The position numbers and the translations under genes were made by a program. A DNA stretch of 19,473 bases from Candidatus Omnitrophota bacterium (lineage in GTDB: Bacteria > Omnitrophota > Gorgyraeia > Gygaellales > Profunditerraquicolaceae), in NCBI GenBank assembly GCA_029563245.1, contig JAKQSG010000078.1:1-19473 (forward strand), given 5' to 3'. The notes beneath the pieces were generated by a model that saw only the letters and a program-made list of their open reading frames with translations, searched no databases and was not told where the DNA came from. Shown here piece after piece: positions 16,435 to 19,473 of this stretch; the first letter of the stretch is position 1, and every line of letters starts with the position of its first letter.

Positions 16435-17708
16435 TGATGAACTACCCCCCTATAAATCGTATAAGCAACAACCCCATTAAGATTCTTCCCGATAAAACTG
16501 GAATTCTTAGACTTTGATAAAAGCAGGTCCTTTGAAACTTGCCATTTTTGCCCTGGCTCAATTATAGCTATATCCGCATCCTTACCCGCACCTAAAGAAC
16601 CTTTATCAATACCTAGAATACGCGCAGGATTCAATGACATTTTCTCCGCTAACCCCGACCAATCTAGAAGCCCTGTATCCACCAAGGCGGTTACCGCCGC
16701 TGCCAGCTCTGTATCTAGACCAACCACCCCAAACTCAGCGCGCTCAAACTCAATCTCTTTCTCGTTTTCTGTATGCGGTGCATGATCCGAAGCAATAACA
16801 TCGATAATCCCGCTTGCCAAACCTTCTTTTATCGCCTCTACGTCTTCTTGAGAGCGCAGAGGCGGATTCATCTTAAAATTGGTATCGTATCCCAAAACCG
16901 CAGCTTCACTGAAGGTAAAGTAATGCGGCGCGGTTTCACAGGTGACCCTAAGGCCTGTTTTCTTAGCGCGCGCAATAACCCCTACAGACTCTTTACAGCT
17001 GACATGCGCGATATGGACAGCTGCCTCTGATTGTGCGGCCAAATCAAGATCCCTGGCTACCCTTTTATACTCTGACTCATTAGAGATCCCTTTTAATCCC
17101 AACCTCGTTGAAGTAAACCCTAGATTAACCACTCCAGAATTAGAGAGCGCCTTATCCTCACTATGGCATATAATAGGCAATCCGGCCTTTTTCGCCGATC
17201 TTAACGCAGCCAGCATTATTTCATTTGAATCTACGGAAGATCCATCATCGGAAAAAGCTACCACCCCTTCCCTTTTAAGCATAGCCATATCCACCAGCTC
17301 TCTACCCTTGCGACCGGTAGTGATGGCAGCACAGATAAACACCTTCGCCTGGGCGCTCTTACTGATTGCTGTTTTTAAAATTTCTACGCTGCCTAAAGAA
17401 TCAATAGCAGGATCGGTATTAGGCATAGCTAACACGGTCGTAACCCCGCCATGCAGGGCCGCCCTCGTGGCCGTATAAATCGTCTCCTTATCCTCCCTGC
17501 CGGGTTCCCTTAAATGCACATGCATATCCACTAACCCAGGGATAATAATCTTCCCGGTAGCATCCAAAACCCTGGCGCCTTCGGGCTTAATTGACTTAGA
17601 TACCTTTGATATCTTGGAATCTGCGATAAGAATATCCAGGATGTCGTCAATTTTATTGCCCGGGTCAATAACCCTTCCGCCCTTAATCAGTATTTTCTCT
17701 TTTTCCAT
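16422..17708 (-). CDS. pyrC: Dihydroorotase (type I)
   Basis: Cyclises carbamoyl aspartate to dihydroorotate. The 428-aa amidohydrolase has an N-terminal beta segment (LIKGGRVIDPGNKIDD) and zinc ligands H63 and H65 in DMHVHLREPG. Further metal-site residues are D154 (FSDDG), H182 (ICHSED) and H232/H235 (VHIAHVS). The catalytic Asp308 lies in ASDHAPHTENEK, and the late motif FGVVGLDTELA is present. The full set of metal and catalytic residues distinguishes it from the inactive pseudo-dihydroorotases that pair with some PyrB chains. Length is typical of the Bacillus/Aquifex type. The ATG at 17708 lies 26 nt inside pyrB. Confidence 0.97.
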   Translation of the reverse strand: MEKEKILIKGGRVIDPGNKIDDILDILIADSKISKVSKSIKPEGARVLDATGKIIIPGLVDMHVHLREPGREDKETIYTATRAALHGGVTTVLAMPNTDPAIDSLGSVEILKTAISKSAQAKVFICAAITTGRKGRELVDMAMLKREGVVAFSDDGSSVDSNEIMLAALRSAKKAGLPIICHSEDKALSNSGVVNLGFTSTRLGLKGISNESEYKRVARDLDLAAQSEAAVHIAHVSCKESVGVIARAKKTGLRVTCETAPHYFTFSEAAVLGYDTNFKMNPPLRSQEDVEAIKEGLASGIIDVIASDHAPHTENEKEIEFERAEFGVVGLDTELAAAVTALVDTGLLDWSGLAEKMSLNPARILGIDKGSLGAGKDADIAIIEPGQKWQVSKDLLLSKSKNSSFIGKNLNGVVAYTIYRGVVHQWSS

Positions 17709-18627
17709 CTCTTGCCTGGTCTACCAAAAACAATACCGCCATACGCACAGCTATCCCATTTGTTACCTGCTCCAAGATAACAGAATTTAACCCATCCGCT
17801 ACTTCGCTTGATATCTCTATCCCCCGGTTAATCGGCCCTGGGTGCATTACCAGAATACCTTTTTTTGCTTTACTAAGCCTCTCAGGGGTGATTCCAAATG
17901 CCTTAAAATATTCGAGTTGCTTTGGAAAAGCCAGCTCTACGTCGCGCTCAAATTGCATCCGTAAAACATCCACCGCATCTGCCCTGCTTAAAGCCTCATC
18001 TATATTATCCGTAACCGATACCCCCATTGCTTCAATTTCCGCGGGTATAAGCAGTTTTGGTGCACATACGGTCACCCTAGCCCCCAGCTTGATTAACCCC
18101 CATATATTGGAACGTGCGACTCGCGAATGTGCAATATCGCCTACGATAGATACATTTAATCCTTCGATATCTCCCCGTTTTTCTTTCAGGGTAAAAATAT
18201 CTAACAGTGCCTGGGTAGGATGCTCGTGCCACCCGTCCCCGGCATTAACCACGCTTATATTTAAGTGCCTGGCAAGCATTGCCGCAGCGCCCGAAGAATT
18301 ATGCCGCATTACAATTATATCTGCCTTAAGGGCCTCAATATTTTTACCCGTATCGATTAACGTTTCCCCTTTTTTAACGCTGGAAGTTTCGGCGGCAATA
18401 TTAATGACATCAGCAGAGAGCCTTTTTGCAGCTACCTCAAAAGAGACCCTCGTACGGGTAGAAGGTTCATAAAATAAGTTTACCACCGTTCTTCCGCGCA
18501 GCGCAGGGACTTTTTTTATCTCGCGGCTGGAGACCTCTTTAAAAGAAGATGCCGTAGAAAGAATTAACTCCAATTCTTCCTTCGTTAACTCTTCCAGGCC
18601 TAAAAGATCTTTCTTATTCCAAATCAT
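17683..18627 (-). CDS. pyrB: Aspartate carbamoyltransferase catalytic subunit
   Basis: Condenses carbamoyl phosphate with aspartate, the committed step of pyrimidine synthesis. The 314-aa protein shows the carbamoyl-phosphate loop YEPSTRTR (53-60), the 80s loop SVKKGET (83-89), HPTQALLD (136-143), VGDIAHSRVARS (about 162-173) and HPGPINRG (262-269). All active-site residues I can check are present. No regulatory pyrI gene lies next to it, which fits organisms that regulate by PyrR attenuation. The ATG at 18627 overlaps the pyrR stop as ATGA, and the end overlaps pyrC by 26 nt. Confidence 0.97.
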   Translation of the reverse strand: MIWNKKDLLGLEELTKEELELILSTASSFKEVSSREIKKVPALRGRTVVNLFYEPSTRTRVSFEVAAKRLSADVINIAAETSSVKKGETLIDTGKNIEALKADIIVMRHNSSGAAAMLARHLNISVVNAGDGWHEHPTQALLDIFTLKEKRGDIEGLNVSIVGDIAHSRVARSNIWGLIKLGARVTVCAPKLLIPAEIEAMGVSVTDNIDEALSRADAVDVLRMQFERDVELAFPKQLEYFKAFGITPERLSKAKKGILVMHPGPINRGIEISSEVADGLNSVILEQVTNGIAVRMAVLFLVDQARDGKRENTD

Positions 18628-19160
18628 TTCTCTAATATGGCGACTTCGTCTACCCCGTCGGCCTCTAATAGGCGCACTTCGATTGCCTCGTGTTTGGCAG
18701 TAGGTATATTTTTCCCTGAATAATCTGCTCGGATAGGCAACTCGCGATGCCCCCGGTCAACTAAAACCGCAAGCTGAATTGCCTTAGGCCTGCCGAAATC
18801 TATAAGCGCATCCAAGGCCGCCCGGATGGTTCTCCCGGTATACAGCACATCATCAACAAGAATAACAATCTTTTCATTTATATCAAAATCTATCTCAGTT
18901 TTACGCACCAGCGGCTGTCCTGAGGCCAAGGCTAAATCATCACGGTATAAGGTTATGTCCAAGGCTCCGGTTAATACCTCTGCGCCCTCAATAGCCTTAA
19001 CAGCTTCCGCAAGGCGCCTAGCCAGATAAACCCCGCGATTGCGTATCCCTATTAGAGAAACTCCTGAGGTTCCCTTATTTTTTTCTAATATCTCGTGGGC
19101 AATGCGAGTAATGGCTCGCGAGATCCCCTCTTTATCCATTATCCTCGCCTTCTCCTTCAT
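18624..19160 (-). CDS. pyrR: PyrR bifunctional pyr operon attenuator / uracil phosphoribosyltransferase
   Basis: RNA-binding regulator that, when bound to UMP/UTP, stabilises the leader's binding hairpin and promotes transcription termination. Many members also act as uracil phosphoribosyltransferases. The 178-aa protein has the PRPP-binding signature ILVDDVLYTGRT (about 100-111). Other family blocks are GIRNRGVYLARRL (38-50), GALDITLYRDDL (65-76) and LVDRGHRELPIRADY (133-147). Length fits the family (about 175-185). I chose the ATG at 19160, with AGGAGA four bases upstream. The frame stays open to an ATG at 19202, but those extra codons would be encoded by the terminator hairpin. Confidence 0.96.
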   Translation of the reverse strand: MKEKARIMDKEGISRAITRIAHEILEKNKGTSGVSLIGIRNRGVYLARRLAEAVKAIEGAEVLTGALDITLYRDDLALASGQPLVRKTEIDFDINEKIVILVDDVLYTGRTIRAALDALIDFGRPKAIQLAVLVDRGHRELPIRADYSGKNIPTAKHEAIEVRLLEADGVDEVAILEK

Positions 19161-19173
19161 AGCTTCTCCTGGT

Positions 19174-19206
19174 AAAAAAAAGACCCTTGGCTTTTTGGCC
19201 AAGGGT
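19174..19206 (-). terminator. Intrinsic terminator of the pyrR leader (attenuator)
   Basis: On the minus strand a perfect 9-bp stem, ACCCTTGGC/GCCAAGGGT, encloses a 6-base loop (CAAAAA) and is followed by C and eight T. It ends 13 bases before the pyrR start codon, between the promoter and the first gene. Termination here would silence the whole downstream run. The location and the nearby PyrR-binding hairpin identify it as the attenuator. I could not define the competing antiterminator helix with confidence. Confidence 0.93.
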
Positions 19207-19249
19207 TACTATTATTTATGGTGATAAGCTGCATTATAATCTCCACCTT

Positions 19250-19270
19250 ACCCGCCTCTCTGGGCGAGGT
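19250..19270 (-). promoter_or_regulatory. PyrR-binding RNA hairpin in pyr leader
   Basis: The minus-strand RNA reads CCCAGAGAGGCGGG at the core, matching the known PyrR-binding consensus built around CCAGAGAGG. It folds as ACC-(bulged T)-CGCC, a hexaloop CAGAGA, then GGCG-GGT. It sits about 15 nt into the predicted transcript and about 43 nt before the terminator stem. Together with pyrR as the first gene, this supports autoregulation by uridine nucleotides. Confidence 0.88.
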
Positions 19271-19293
19271 TTAAAGGTTAATTCATTGTTTTA

Positions 19294-19321
19294 ATTATAA
19301 CATAATGAAGTCCGGTGTCAA
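19294..19321 (-). promoter_or_regulatory. Sigma-70-type promoter of the pyr operon
   Basis: The minus strand carries a perfect -35 box TTGACA (19316-19321), a 16-bp spacer and a perfect -10 box TATAAT (19294-19299). Transcription is expected to start near 19287, giving a leader of about 125 nt before pyrR. Full-consensus boxes suggest a strong promoter whose output is controlled at the attenuator. Confidence 0.9.
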
Positions 19322-19398
19322 GATAAAATTTTAGTACTTTCCCGATTTATGTGCAACTATTAGGTCTTTAGAGAACGAAAAGGTTCCTTGAAAATTTG

Positions 19399-19432
19399 AT
19401 AGAATAAGCCTCTAACAAGGAGGCTATTCTAT
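19399..19432 (+). promoter_or_regulatory. Hairpin enclosing the ribosome-binding site of the divergent gene
   Basis: On the plus strand ATAGAATAAGCCTC (19399-19412) pairs with GAGGCTATTCTAT (19420-19432). That gives thirteen base pairs with one bulged A and a 7-base loop TAACAAG. The Shine-Dalgarno AAGGAGG and the first two bases of the start codon lie within the loop and 3' arm. No T-run follows, so it is not a terminator. It could restrain translation initiation; no trigger can be identified from the window. Confidence 0.75.
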
Positions 19433-19473
19433 GTCTATCGAACCAAAGACACGACTTGTCCGCGTACGGATAC
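19431..19473 (+). CDS. Divergent gene, N-terminal fragment, unknown product
   Basis: An ATG at 19431 follows an excellent Shine-Dalgarno (AAGGAGG, seven bases before it) and reads MSIEPKTRLVRVRI to the window end without a stop. Only 14 codons are visible, too few to name a family. It is transcribed away from pyrR; the starts of the two genes are about 270 bp apart. I could not find a convincing promoter for it in 19322-19398. The basic, short N-terminus is compatible with a DNA-binding protein or transposase, but that is speculation. Confidence 0.5.
   Translation, partial: MSIEPKTRLVRVRI

Noticed and set aside
17888..18472. 194-codon open frame on the plus strand opposite pyrB
   Set aside because: Antisense shadow of a clear pyrB; composition is Ser/Ala-rich with no recognisable domain and no ribosome-binding site. 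The same applies to plus-strand frames at 5652-6098, 6316-6822, 7367-7879 and 16942-17478.
19161..19202. N-terminal extension of PyrR starting at an ATG at 19202
   Set aside because: The extra 14 codons are made of the terminator stem and its T-run, and the ATG at 19160 has a proper AGGAGA site.
19233..19238. Second TATAAT on the minus strand within the pyr leader
   Set aside because: No -35-like sequence at a suitable distance, and it lies between the PyrR hairpin and the terminator, so an mRNA started here would lack the binding site. Likely chance in AT-rich leader.
19378..19389. Short AAGG-TT-CCTT inverted repeat near the divergent gene as an operator
   Set aside because: Only four pairs and no second copy; too weak to support a regulatory call.

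Overview
The window is a single, almost gapless minus-strand run of about 19 genes and one tRNA. It reads from a PyrR-type leader at the right end (about 19290) to a V-type ATPase cluster that runs off the left end. GC looks moderate by eye (low to mid 40s percent). The V-ATPase order E - DUF2764-like - A - B - D - I is the one known from Chlamydiae, Spirochaetes and related bacteria. That order, the PyrR attenuator, the type 1B dihydroorotate dehydrogenase pair (PyrD/PyrK) and an EndoQ-type nuclease suggest a deep-branching Gram-negative or candidate-phylum bacterium. Omnitrophota or another PVC-related lineage is my best guess, but it is an inference and not a measurement.

Right end (19161-19473): a consensus promoter (TTGACA, 16 bp, TATAAT) on the minus strand drives a leader of about 125 nt. 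The leader holds a PyrR-binding hairpin with an AGAGAGG core and a strong intrinsic terminator just before pyrR. A divergent gene of unknown identity starts at 19431 on the plus strand. Its Shine-Dalgarno sequence and start codon lie inside a strong hairpin.

Pyrimidine block (6132-19160): the order is pyrR, pyrB, pyrC, an EndoQ-like PHP nuclease, a 94-aa unknown protein, tRNA-Arg(CCG), a LOG-family protein, carA, carB, mutM (fpg), an isoprenylcysteine-methyltransferase-like membrane protein, pyrK, pyrD and pyrF. Together these encode carbamoyl phosphate synthesis through dihydroorotate oxidation, plus OMP decarboxylation. Only pyrE is missing from the UMP pathway, and two DNA-repair enzymes are embedded among the genes. 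The most striking point is that carA has lost the whole glutaminase catalytic triad (Cys, His and Glu are replaced by Ala, Met and Val), although the rest of the fold and carB look intact. This suggests an ammonia-dependent carbamoyl phosphate synthetase.

V-ATPase block (1-6148): ntpE, a DUF2764-like subunit, ntpA, ntpB, ntpD and the first 453 codons of ntpI. The start of ntpE overlaps the end of pyrF by 17 nt, so the rotary ATPase appears to be in the same transcription unit as pyrimidine synthesis. No intergenic gap between the pyrR start and ntpI exceeds 9 nt, and most junctions overlap. There is no gene-free stretch over 300 bases. I saw no insertion sequences, CRISPR arrays or pseudogenes.
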